64,000 nt of DNA from Rhodeus uyekii (taxonomy: Eukaryota > Chordata > Actinopteri > Cypriniformes > Acheilognathidae): contig JAWRVZ010000110.1 of assembly GCA_037043235.1 (NCBI GenBank), positions 1,895,501 through 1,959,500 on the forward strand. The letters are read 5' to 3'. Under the pieces are notes generated by a model. That model did not search any database. It worked only from the letters and a program-made list of their open reading frames with translations, and was not told the DNA's origin. Numbering within the stretch: the first letter of the stretch is position 1; every line of letters begins with the position of its first letter. Both the position numbers and the translations under genes were made by a program. Of the stretch, positions 39,486 to 50,006 are shown piece by piece.

Positions 39486-41814
39486 CTGTGTGTGTGTTTG
39501 GAAAATAAAGCACAAACTGTTAGTCGGCACAATAGCAAGACCATGCAGTTTTTAACCCTCCATTACATGTATTACGAATTTATTCCAGTTCATTGCATAA
39601 AGACTTTAAAATACTTTTCAAGTAATTTTGCATGGAGGTGATTTGAATGCGTGATAATGAAAATAAATGAAAGTCTAGCTTATGTCAAAATACATTATAG
39701 TCTAGAAGTCACTCCTAGGTTAATTTAATTTTATTTCAAAATATTAACACTAAGGCCACGTCCACATGAAGCCAGTGCATTTCCTATCCGATCATTTTTT
39801 TTCCTCGTTCTAAAAAATAATTCTGTAAACACGGCGTCGCCTCAAGAAATATCAGCATACACACGAAACCACTAAAACCGCCTGAAAACGGTGTGGTATA
39901 TATGCCAGACCAGTATGGGGTGCTGTAATTCTGCCGCAGATATACACTATACACGGAGAAGAAGACTTTGAGCATGCACATAACTGTTATGCTGTGTGAC
40001 GCAGCCGACACGTGATGTGATGACATCATCGTTTCACAAAATATACGGATTGGCTGTACACTCGAAACCGCAAGGGTGTCGTTTTCAGATTTATCCACTT
40101 TAGGACCCGGTTTCAAAAAATAGTGGATTCAGTCTATAGCCGGATCAGTGTTGACGAAACGCCAATACGATAAGAAATGTATGCGTATACAGTGATAGTC
40201 CGTGTGGACGGGCCCTAATGCTAATACTTTTAGCATTCTAAACAATAATAATAAAAACTTGACGGACAAGATGTAATGGGTTTATTCAACAGTTACATAG
40301 GTTTGTTCATTGAAGGGAACATTGTGCAATAGAAAGTTAATAGGAAAAATGTGGTGTTTTTCCAATAATCTCATCTCAATGGAATCCATCACTTGCTAAC
40401 TGTCAAAGTGTGCATAGCATAAGCTTCGCATTATATGTCTCTCAAAAATCCCCCTGTTCCAGTGCACATATAATATAAGCAGATTCAGACAGTACATGTA
40501 GCGAAGCGTGATCTATGTGCTGCTCAATGTGCTCTCAAAGAATGTGCTAGAGATCTTGTTGGGAGAAGTCCACTGCTACAGATGGAAAAGCAATTTTTAG
40601 GAGACTGAGGCGCAAGTGGGGCTGAGTGCACAGAGTGGGACAGTGCTACACATTGCTTTCTAAAAGCCATAGGGGGCTACTGTGCAGGTGTGTCTCTGTG
40701 TGTGTTTATGTTTAACAGTCCTTGGGAGAGGGCAGAGGTTCAGTAACCCTAAATTCCTCTGATTGTGTGGTAGTTGATGGGGCTTAATCATGCCATTGAT
40801 TGACAACAGGCCAATTCATGACCAGAAAATAAAGTTCCCTCCATAAATTGCATTAGTCGGTTTTGTTGTTCGTGTCAAATCATTACAATCGAGCTGCAGG
40901 ATTGAAATCTTTCTGGCTTGCAAGAAAAAAAAAGAAGAGAAATAAACAAAGCATGCTCAGTACTCAGTACATGCTGCGTGCCGAGTCACGGTAACATAAA
41001 CACTATGCACAAAGCTAATTTTGCTAATTAAGAAAAATCAATTGTAATCTAGCATTTTCCCCACTCACGAGGCTGATGGGTAAGGGACCTGCACATCAGT
41101 GGGGACATCAATGTAATTATTTGCTCTGTGAAGTGGAGAATGGCAATTGTTTCTGGAATATTGAACTATTAACTCGTGGGTAATGATTATTGCAGGGACA
41201 GTAAATTATCAAAGAAGGTCACAGGCAGAAGAGTCCCTTTGAATGCTAGAGACAAGGCGTTAGGCTCCTAATTAAGCAAAGTGATGCTGAAAGGCGATAT
41301 GAACTGGACAGATTTTTCTCTCTCAAACACTCAAACAAGCCTTTCTGTTTCTCTCACTCGCTCTCTTTTCATAAGGTCTGGTGAAAAGCCTGTCCGTGTC
41401 CACAGAGACGGAGCTTTCAAACACTTCTAGAGAGCAAAAAAAAAAAATCAATCCCTCCTCGAACCAATGGGTAATCAGCGATCACGTTGATAACACATTA
41501 TCTTGCACATCTTTGATGGTGTAATGCAGTGGGGTTTAATGGCAAGAACGCTGAAAATAGCAGTGTTAGAAAAATGCTTCCATTATGGCTTCTGATGGGT
41601 CTCTTATGAACTGAGACTTGAGATGCTGAAGATGTCTGTAAGGAGGGAAACAGCTGAAAAATTCTGCAGAACTCTGCAAATTAGATAACTGTTTTGTCAC
41701 ATCCGACCAATCAATGGAGAGAAACGCTTTTAAGAGACATTCAAATGTAAATATTGTCTTAAAATGCAGAAAAAAACAAGCCAAAACCACTGGTGTTTGC
41801 TTCGAATCACTAAC
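39486..41814. other. 2.3-kb tenm3 intron
   Basis: It contains the Harbinger-like MITE at 39754-40215. The stretch 40.8-41.5 kb is complex and unique. Confidence 0.7.
39754..40215. mobile_element. PIF/Harbinger-like MITE
   Basis: The left end GGCCACGTCCACATGAAGCC and the inverted right end GGGCCCGTCCACACGGACTA are terminal inverted repeats. Each is flanked by TAA (39751-39753 and 40216-40218), the three-base target duplication typical of PIF/Harbinger elements. The 462-bp interior has no transposase frame. Confidence 0.7.
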
Positions 41815-42009
41815 CTTCTTCACAGTTTTCTCCTTTATAGCCTGTGTTGCAGGCACAGATGCCCATGATGCAGATTCCATGTCCGCTGCAGTGAATATCG
41901 ATGCACTGGTTGCTAGGTACGTCACACTCTGTCCCCTTCCAGCCACTGTAACAAAGACAGCGTCCCCTGGAGTACTGCCCATTTCCACTGCACAGCACTG
42001 GACAAGCGG
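41815..42009 (-). CDS. tenm3: tenm3 exon: EGF repeats 2-3
   Basis: This 195-nt exon (phase 1-1) encodes two EGF modules: [18 protein letters not shown], then [17 protein letters not shown]. The first has only five cysteines, because a tyrosine sits at the 'GNGQY' position. In teneurins the free cysteine of EGF2 forms one of the two disulfides that hold the parallel homodimer together, so the odd count is expected and supports identity. Donor G|gttagt is slightly weak; acceptor tcaaag|. Confidence 0.93.
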
Positions 42010-42379
42010 CTTTGAATTGAAGACCAGAAACAATGTCATGGAGGTAGTTTGACATTCAAAACATTCAACAGGTTTGCTTCAGTGCAAGCGATTTCCTTAT
42101 GGCTCTTTTTTAGACATTTTTCAAATCGGACTGCTACGCTGACAAAGAAAGCAAACAGAAACAATAGCACAAAATAAATAAACACAATAATACAATAAAA
42201 ATACCATGGAAATAAAACTAATTGTTGCTTCCTCCTGGTAATAAGAAGCAGTTCAGACTTGGGAATAGAGTCCCACCATAAGCCTGCTAGCAAGGCGTAC
42301 TTGTGCAAATGACAATCTGAAACCAATTATGAATTGCGACATTGGTTGTTTATTTCTCCGGAGAGTCGTGTGTGACTGT

Positions 42380-42410
<31 letters not shown>

Positions 42411-42427
42411 CGGGTAAGAGAGCATAC
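42010..42427. other. 418-nt tenm3 intron
   Basis: Shortest intron in the window, between the EGF1 and EGF2-3 exons. It holds the (GT)n tract at 42385-42410 and nothing else recognised. Confidence 0.8.
42385..42410. repeat. (GT)n / sense-strand (AC)n beside a 5' splice site
   Basis: On the gene strand a CA run starting about 17 nt after the EGF1 exon donor. Confidence 0.9.
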
Positions 42428-42529
42428 CTCGTGAGCAATCAGGCCCAAGGAACCCTGGGAAACAATGGCATGTTCCCGAGCGACAGTCTCCGTTACCATG
42501 GCAATTGTGTGGACACTCGGTGAGGGTAT
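42428..42529 (-). CDS. tenm3: tenm3 exon: EGF repeat 1
   Basis: This 102-nt exon (phase 1-1) encodes a single EGF module running [12 protein letters not shown] through GPDCSR, with all six cysteines. It is the first of the eight teneurin EGF repeats that form the stalk. Sense acceptor ccccctag|, donor G|gtatgc. A (CA)n tract starts about 17 nt inside the downstream intron. The length is a multiple of three, so skipping would keep the frame. Confidence 0.93.
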
Positions 42530-43211
42530 CTAGGGGGAAGAATGAAAGTGTGTGAGAGGGAGCCACAGAAAGAAAGAGCGAGAGAAAGGAAAAGAGAGTA
42601 AGAAAAGCACTAATTGAGGAGACAGTCTGTGGAAATTAGCAGACATTCAGACCCCCCCCATCTTTAATTAAAGGAGTGCCAGATGCGTGATTAACAAAAA
42701 CCTGCATCTAGGCTTACGCTGCCTTAATGAACCAATCAAAGCATTATTACCACCAATTAGCAGCCAGACACTCTGCTTGGAGCTTTCTTTACACTGCTGG
42801 ATGGCCATTAAAACACACATACACACACGTTTGTTTTTCTGTCATAGTGGGGACTTTCCATTGACTTTTGCTTTTGTACTGAAATAATGATAATTGTCTT
42901 TCATTTAACCTTAAATCTAAATTTCACAGAAACCTTTTTGAAGTTTTCATGTTCATAAAGACATTACTTAGCATGTTTAATGAGGCGTTTTCCTAATAAC
43001 AAGTGCAGCTGATGCCATACAACACCTGACGCATTACACACAAGGTTGTTTACACTCACATCAGCTTCTGCTCAAGTTTACATATCTGCATTTATATACA
43101 AAAAAGTGCTTACTTATATTAATAAACGAGGACCCATTTTAAATGGGCGAAAATGGCGAAAGTGACTTGTATCACTGCTATTTCCTAAGCAGTATTATAT
43201 GGTTTTATATA

Positions 43212-43212
43212 A

Positions 43213-43248
<36 letters not shown>
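43212..43248. repeat. (AT)n microsatellite, left half of an interrupted tract
   Basis: AT run directly abutting the TG..CA element. A matching AT run resumes at 43898-43918 on the other side. Confidence 0.85.
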
Positions 43249-43250
<2 letters not shown>

Positions 43251-43897
43251 AGGGATTAAATGTTTTTACATATTTCTGAATAATTGATATATTGATCATA
43301 GTGTGCTATTATTTATGTATATGTGTGTTTGGCCTGCTTGAATACTGTAAACTGAAGGAAATAATAGTTTAAAAGGTTCAAATTGTGCTGAAGTGTTCAT
43401 TCCTGATTCAATCATGAAGTTAATGTTTTGTAACTAATCTTTCTTTACTAAACAAAGAACAATGCACCCAGAGTGGCTGTAACTGTCTTAACTATCTGTT
43501 CACCAGAAAAGATTCGGTTAGCAAGAGACGGGGAAAGGGGGTTCTTGTTTTCTGTTCTGTGCAGACTGCTGATTAGTATGGAGTAACCTGGGATGAAGGA
43601 ATCAACCTGATAACACTGATTGCTCCGGGCAACAGTCACTGTATGGAGAGGTGGACTCAAGGGAGGAACAAAAGATCAAGAATATAAATAATGTTGTTTG
43701 CGCTTTGTAAGACATTCTGGACTGCCCAGATGTCATGTTTGTGGTAGTCCTGCAATCCTGAGCTCAGCAAAGGCAAATTCTGATTCTTTTATAATAAATC
43801 TGTAAGTTAATTTTATTATCGGACATCGTGTCTCATTCTTTGGCGAATCCAACGAACCGGGGGGGAAGGGTCAAGAGAGACACCAAAAATCCCAACA
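43249..43897 (+). mobile_element. Candidate solo LTR inserted in a TA microsatellite
   Basis: It begins TGAGGGATT (43249 reads t, shared with the flank) and ends AATCCCAACA, giving TG..CA borders with short inverted ends. It contains 'aatataaata' near 43680 and a polyadenylation signal AATAAA near 43793 in plus orientation. AT runs flank both sides, so a target duplication cannot be told from the microsatellite. No internal coding region. It could instead be another TIR element. Confidence 0.5.
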
Positions 43898-44154
43898 ATA
43901 TATATATATATATATATACAGTATTATATAAGTTAATATTGTAAATATTCGGTGACTTACATTTGTTTTTTACCAAACAGCTCTAAATAAAGCTTTCAAA
44001 CAACGGTGTTTCATTCCTGAGTTAATCAGTGAATGATTCAGTGGCTTACTCTTAAAGAGTGTCATTTGTTGTTACGATATAATGTAACCTGCAGAAAGAC
44101 TGACTGATAAATCCTCACTACTAAAACTAATTAAGGCTTTTCAAACTTTATATA

Positions 44155-44288
44155 GTCAGGTCACCTTTATTTATATAGCGCTTTTTACTATTTTTATTTT
44201 TATTTTACAAAAGATTGTTTCAAAACAGCTTTACAGTGATCACAGGAAAACAATAAAAACAAAGTTTATTTTGGCTGTAGAGCAGCTC
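44155..44288 (-). repeat. SINE-like tail, interrupted by the following LTR
   Basis: In reverse complement it contains 'agcgctatataaataaag', the kind of 3' tail shared by cyprinid SINEs. The sequence resumes after the LTR at 45091 with the repeated agctc. Confidence 0.5.
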
Positions 44289-45090
44289 TGTCAGGTAGCA
44301 GGAAGCGAGGGCTCAATGATGCAAAGAAATGGGGATTTTATTTTATCAAAAGCAAATCAAAACTGAACAAAAACCACCCAGAGGGGAAAAAAAAAGACTG
44401 ACTGGAACTAGACAGGACACAGGAAGGCACAACCATGAAATGACGATGAACCAGCACAAGACAGCAAACACAGAGGGAATAAATAGGGAGCACATGATGA
44501 GGGTAATGATAAGGAAACAGCTGGAACAAATCAAAGTTAACCAGGTGAATAAGGTGGGAAGGGTTTACAATGACAAGACATGAACACGCAGCCAATGCGG
44601 ACGCGCATCACCGCGTGTTCACATTAAACAAAGATGGCACACAGCTGGTGAAAACCAAACTGCGCGCGCAACACCAAACACAACATGAAAGCATGCGGCC
44701 AATGAAAACACAAACCGCGTGCTTACAATACTGCACACAGACACGAGAAGAAGCGGCTCACGCAAAGCTCGAAACCACGCCAACTCACATAACATAGAGT
44801 ACACGAGAGCGAGGAACCACTCGGCTTGCGCGCTCATGACAAGAATGAACACACGTGTTATGAATGTCAGAATCCCGACCCGAAACCGAAACTGAACCAG
44901 ACCAAAGTATCGGGACCTGACATCATAACCTGCACAAAAGACATTACACAGACAAGAGCATGTGCGGCTCAGTCCGTCGAATCCGTGCACACACACACCA
45001 AACACGAGACATTCCGGTAGTGTCAGAGCTCTGCCACAACAACAAGATATTACAAGATATTACAAGACCAAATGTGGCAGAACCCTGACA
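44289..45090 (-). mobile_element. Solo LTR (TGTCAGG..CCTGACA) with 5-bp target duplication
   Basis: The element starts TGTCAGG and ends CCTGACA. It is flanked on both sides by AGCTC (44284-44288 and 45091-45095). Borders TG..CA, a five-base duplication, 802 bp and no coding interior fit a solo LTR. AATAAA occurs on the minus strand near 44340, suggesting minus orientation. A related, shorter sequence is at 51242-51607. Confidence 0.75.
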
Positions 45091-45904
45091 AGCTCTAGAA
45101 GAGTAGGCCAATCAATAATATAGGGAGTGAAAATTCTTAGGGCTGTTGGACAGTTATACCAACGCTCTAGGAATACTGCTCAACCAATCAGATTTGAGAA
45201 CTGGATCTAGCCGTTGAGTAATAGAATATTATTCAAGCATACTACTAGATGCACAACTGTTATATAGCCAATCACAGATTTAATCCACACTCTTTGTGTG
45301 TTGCCAAGGTGATGTCAATGATTGTGGCATCACCTGTCGATTTTTTCATTAAAAGAAGCCGCTCATTGGTGTCCAAGTCAATTCTGACGGGGTAATGGAC
45401 TGCACCAGTCCTCTTGTCTCTAGTCTACTGTTATAACACTACTGAAGCATTTAGCAGAGCTCTAAGATAACCCCACTGCATGACCATATTATCTCGCTAC
45501 AGAGAAATAATCAATTTTCATTTTCAAAAGGTTAACTTTTTACTCATTGAAGCATAATCAACCCACTTTTAAAAGAGGGCGCTGGCTGTAGTCCCACTGA
45601 CCATTTTTCATGTTCTATTCTTTGTGATCAAATTCGAAAGGAAATTACTCTTGCTGAAGCCTATTTTTATGAGTTCATGGTGGAGGTGAGAGAAGAGGGG
45701 AAAGAGAAGGTGAGAAAAAGAGAGAGAAAGAGCGGGGAAAGGTCCAGCAGGTCACCAGGCAACACTTTGAATCAGCTGCCGCCCACTAGCCACTTAAAGC
45801 ACAGATCAATACAGCCCTGACTGTCATTATACACGCTCATCTGTGAACACTCCTCTCTTTATCTCTCTCTGTTCATACAAATATCACAGAGGTTGAAAAT
45901 ATAT

Positions 45905-46700
45905 AATATAAACTACTTGTCAAATGTTTTTTTATGTATTTGAAAGAAGGCTCTTAGTCTCAACAAGGCTGTATTTATATGATCAAAAATACAATAAAAA
46001 GAGTAATATTGTGAAACATATATATAATTTATATTTTATAAATATTATTATATTATTTAATAATTTATAAATATTTACAAATAATTTATAAATATTATAA
46101 TTTAAAATAACTGATTTCTATTTGAAATTTTTATTTATACCTCTTATTTAAACTTATTTATGATGGCAAAACTGAATTTGTTATAACTCTAGAGCAGTGG
46201 TTCCCAACCGGTGTGCCGCGGCACTAAGGGGTGCCGTGAGATCTTTTGAGGGTGCCGCCCCCCCCGTCAACAATCGCGCGAGGATGATACCAAGAGGTCT
46301 CTCTCTATTAAAATATCTATTTCCTTATAAGGGTGCCGGGAACTTTTGAAAGGCTTTCAAAGGGTGCCTCGAACAAGAAAAGGTTGGGAACCACTGCTCT
46401 AGAGCTTGGTCTCACATGATCCTTCGAAAAACACTCAAATTATCTGACTTATCAGTTGGTATATATTATTGGTGCTAAATTATTATTGATTGTTCTTATT
46501 ATTACAAATGCTGAAAACAATTTTTGCAATTTTTGATTGGAAACCATTATACAATGCAAATAGATTTCAAAAGAACAACATTTATTTGAAAGAGAAATCT
46601 TTTGTACCATTATAAATGTCTTTGCTGTCACTTTTGATCAATTTAATAAAAGTCATTTTAATGCTTTTTCTCTAAACTTGAATGGCAGTGTACATTGTAA
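45905..46700 (+). repeat. Old cyprinid interspersed repeat, split by a hAT MITE
   Basis: The left part runs 'tgtatttgaaagaaggctct..caacaaggctgta' to 'gatggcaaaactgaattt'. After the MITE the right part resumes 'tctcacatgatccttcgaaa' and ends near 'cttgaatggcagtgtac'. These phrases belong to one abundant cyprinid repeat; fragments also occur at 22927-23071 and 55440-55620. Confidence 0.65.
46195..46396. mobile_element. hAT-type MITE with perfect 8-bp target duplication
   Basis: The 15-bp terminal inverted repeats CAGTGGTTCCCAACC / GGTTGGGAACCACTG are perfect. CTCTAGAG flanks both sides (46187-46194 and 46397-46404), matching the eight-base nTCTAGAn preference of hAT elements. The 202-bp element contains repeated 'gggtgcc' motifs and no transposase. 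Confidence 0.92.
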
Positions 46701-47098
46701 ACTGTGCTTATATGTATTAACAATTCTTCTTAATTTAACACATTTGTTTTTCACGTAAATATTATTATCTGAACAATAATTTAACTGAAATTTTACAAGA
46801 ATTGCAGAATGTCTTAGTATGTTGCATGTACCCTTTTGGCTCTGCTGACAACTTCACTCAGGCAGAAACTTATTTAGAAATTTGTGTAAAACCAGACGAT
46901 CATGTGATTCAAAATGAGAATGTTCCAAGAGAACCATGCGCTTCAATGGAGGCAGGAAAATATGACATCTTGTAAGTTAACATTCTTTAAAGTGTCTTAT
47001 TAATTTTGTTACAAAAAAAATAAATACATAAATAAATAAAAAACATTATTAAAAACAACATAATATGATATATAATACATGATATGATATATATATAT

Positions 47099-47130
47099 AG
47101 AGAGAGAGAGAGGGAGAGAGAGAGAGAGAG
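47099..47130. repeat. (GA)n / sense-strand (CU)n beside a 5' splice site
   Basis: On the gene strand a CT-rich tract starting 11 nt after the donor of the linker exon. Confidence 0.9.
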
Positions 47131-47141
47131 TAATTGTTTAC

Positions 47142-47346
47142 CTATGATGATGGTGTTGTAAGAGACCTGCTCAGTGTTCTTGCCGTCATTGTAGAAAGCG
47201 AGATGCCAGGTGCCTGAGTCCAGGAATCGGATGAACTCTGCCTCATGAACATTAACTGAACGAGACTTCCTGGCTGCTCCTTCCACCTCCACAAGTCCTC
47301 GCTTTCCTATCAAACGGCTGCCGTCTAGCAGCTCCACAAAGTCATA
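47142..47346 (-). CDS. tenm3: tenm3 exon: extracellular linker, part 2
   Basis: This 205-nt exon (phase 0 in, phase 1 out) starts at [12 protein letters not shown] and ends in VSYNTIII plus one base. The stretch '[15 protein letters not shown]' is a strongly conserved teneurin signature between the membrane and EGF1. Acceptor gtacag| and donor G|gtaaac are clean. Eleven nucleotides into the downstream intron a CT-rich microsatellite begins, which could bind polypyrimidine-tract proteins. The exon joins the previous one at HTQ|YDF without loss of frame. Confidence 0.93.
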
Positions 47347-48912
47347 CTGTACAAAAAAGCACACACACAGAATCAAATCCCATTTTAAATCACAGACTTA
47401 CTTATTTTTAGATCAAAGCATAGTGCAGTAACAGCAAATATTCACTGCATTTCCACCTCTTTGATTTGAATATACCAGTGTAGCATGTCTGGAGTCTGAT
47501 GTGTTGTGTTATAAAATAAAATGCGAAATAATTGGTTTTGATACTTGTAAGAAGAGCATGTGGCTCTAACACTTATACATTTCAGAAGAAATTGATGTTT
47601 CCAAATGCAGTGTAAGTGATGTAATATGTTTGGAATCAAGAGGATGATTACACTATGGTATCCTCTTTGTGAGTCTAGGGGAAGATAGACACTCTACTTT
47701 TCAGAAATGCTTTATGACAACGTTTTTTTTTTGTCACTTTGACAAGCTGCTTCCAGATAGTTAGAGAAAAAGAGAGAGATTGTTTCAAGGCCTCTGATGA
47801 GTTTAACATACTTTTCTCAATTTACTGCACTTTAAAAAGATAGGCAAGAGGAGGAAAATAAGTGAGCAATGAATTATAAAACAACGTTTGACAAAACGAG
47901 AAGACATTTTGATCAGTGGAGGGAAACAAAAGTCTCCACACCTTTGTCTGTCAACTTCAAACAATCAACCTATCCTTTATTCAGCCTTTAAGAAACAAAT
48001 TGATTCATGCGTGGCAATTAAAGCACTGGGTCAGTGCTATCAATTCTTTTTGTGGTGGCCTCTGCAGCCAATTACCTCTATTAAGAATTTATGGGTTTTG
48101 TGATATACTCTTCAAGTAGCCGAGGCACTGTTGTTGCTTGGCAAAAAGAAAGAAACAAGACAAGGAGAAATAATTGGTTTGCTTGTGAAGGCCAAATGCA
48201 GTTTTTAATCAAAGCGGGAAAAAGTATGAATTGCTTCAAGTATGAATTGCAGAGATGAGGCAGATGGAAATTGGATGGGGATTGTCTGACTCTACTGTGT
48301 CGCTTTGAAGGTCAGGTTTGAAAGTGTAACAAAAGTGATAGTCCTTTTATTAAAGTTTGCTGTCTTCCATTTGTAGTAGGTTTGTGAGCCTCATCTAATA
48401 AGATGACAGTAATTGGAATAGCGGGAGTTGTGGCATCTCTTACATGTGGTTACACTGAGAACTATGACTGTAATTATGAAATGGAAATTATAAGATTACC
48501 CATGTGAAAACCAGCATCCTACAAAAGATTGCTCAATTTCTCTTGATTAGGAATCTAAAAAAGATGCAATGGTGCTATTTTCAATATTTCAAAATGTCAT
48601 TTGGCACCCACAGAGATCATTTAAACTCAGCAGATCCCTTGGGTCAGTGAAAATACTGCAGGAGGTCCATGGAGAAGTTTCTTGAAAATGTTGCATAACA
48701 TTTCAAGCTAATGAGTATTATCTGAATGATCTGCTAAGTATTTTATAATGTAAAATGCTAATGTTCTCAATGAACATTATGAACATACTGTCGTATAGAA
48801 CTCCCTCGGTCTGTAATGGTTGAATACACCTCATCTAATCCAATATATTCATTTCTCAGGTCCAGTGTAACATTTATCTTAAGAAGAACAAAAAAAGAAA
48901 TAAACCTGATAC
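47347..48912. other. 1.6-kb tenm3 intron
   Basis: No repeat family, exon or RNA gene recognised. Confidence 0.75.
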
Positions 48913-49118
48913 CTGAGTGTGTGTAGGAGGTAGGCCTTTCCGGCCATAGACCCCCACCAGGGCACCTCTCTGAACAGAGATGTTGAACTTCAGGGACTGT
49001 GGCTGGTCAATGAAGAGCTGAGAACGCCAAAAAGTTCCTGGAGGGACGTCCTGTACCGCTCTACGGCCCACATCCAACTCACCTGTGTCTATGGTGTTAT
49101 TCTCTTGAAAGTAAACTC
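48913..49118 (-). CDS. tenm3: tenm3 exon: extracellular linker, part 1
   Basis: This 206-nt exon encodes 68 complete codons after two bases that finish a codon from an upstream exon (entry phase 1, exit phase 0). It carries the membrane-proximal ectodomain with motifs '[15 protein letters not shown]' and '[14 protein letters not shown]', which I recognise from teneurins N-terminal to the EGF repeats. NNT and NIS are possible N-glycosylation sites. In the sense direction the acceptor is a pure CT-rich tract ending in ctctctag, and the donor is CAG|gtatca. The preceding exon is not in the window, so the partner of the split codon is unknown. Confidence 0.92.
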
Positions 49119-49827
49119 CTAGAGAGAGAGAGAGATAGAGATAGAAAGAGATGATGTTTGTAAGAGAAAGATTAATCACATTTATGCTAATAACCTACTG
49201 GTAGAGATTTGCAGCAACTAGAAGTCATTCATTTTCAGCACATGTGATCACCTCCTATGAGAAAGATGGAAAACAAGCTAACTGTGAGCAATTTCCCTGT
49301 TCTATATGATCTGTCTCTGCCCATTAGAAAATGATTCCATTTGTGATTATGTAAGTGCTATGACTTGTAGGGCAGGAAAAAAGAACATTATTAGAGGATA
49401 CCAGCAGAAGGAATTACAACTTGTTCACACAGTCAAGTGAATGGTCTATAAATATATTAAGCAACAACCTATGTGTTCTAAGGGAACCTTAAAAAAAGTT
49501 GTAAACGAGTAGATTTCTAGCTCTATCTAATGAAACAGTCCCCAAGTTCCTCCATTAGCAGCGTATAAGATTGTGTGCCAACGCTATTGTGTTTCTTGCT
49601 ATCGCCTCAAGTGTAATCCAACATTTATGAGCTATACAAAATAATCTGATATCAGAAATAGTTAAATGAATTCATTCAGCAGTTAATTAGCATCTTTAAA
49701 CCAACTCTTTTTGACCCTCACTCCCAAGAAAACCATCATAATGATTTATCCAGCCAACAGTAAAGGAAAACACTGCTATACACCCATTATGCTTCTTCAA
49801 ACAGTTATTTTTGTCTCTCTAGCTCTA

Positions 49828-50006
49828 GGGTGCATTTCCCAAAAGCATTGTTAGCCAACTATGGTTGCAAGTTCCGTTGTTAGCAAAATGTGATGGTTAC
49901 AGTACTATGGTTTTAGGAAACACTTGTCACTAGATAGCTAATTTCTCTAATTCTGATAAATCATACTTTGGTAGTTAAGCAATGAGTTGTCTGGGAAACA
50001 CACCCC
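49828..50006. repeat. Short MITE with imperfect inverted ends
   Basis: The left end GGGTGCATTTCCCAAAAGC and the inverted right end GGGGTGTGTTTCCCAGACAA frame 179 bp with internal 'gttagc' and 'ggttgcaa' motifs. The pattern resembles a common cyprinid element starting 'gggtgcgtttcccgaaa'. No clear target duplication. Confidence 0.6.

Larger units (their letters stand above)
42530..47141. other. 4.6-kb tenm3 intron rich in nested mobile elements
   Basis: Holds, in order, a TG..CA element inside a TA microsatellite, a SINE-like tail interrupted by an LTR-like element, and an old interspersed repeat interrupted by a hAT MITE. No exon. Confidence 0.75.
773..49118 (-). other. tenm3: tenm3 gene, internal part (13 exons)
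   Basis: Teneurins are large type II membrane proteins that act as dimeric synaptic adhesion molecules; they bind latrophilins and other teneurins in trans. Thirteen minus-strand exons (listed separately) join in frame with matching phases to about 834 codons: linker, eight EGF repeats, Cys-rich, TTR-like and FN-plug regions, and the first part of the NHL propeller. Assignment to teneurin-3 rather than 1, 2 or 4 rests on my recollection of paralog-specific stretches, such as the EGF8 and FN-plug sequences and 'HHVLDVQNG' before the NHL. Teneurin-4 is the main alternative, and a lineage-specific tenm3 duplicate cannot be excluded. Transmembrane and C-terminal exons lie outside the window. There is no frameshift or in-frame stop, so the gene looks functional. 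Confidence 0.85.

Noticed and set aside
44338..45005. Minus-strand hydrophobic Cys-rich open frames
   Set aside because: They fall entirely within the solo LTR and are non-coding by context.
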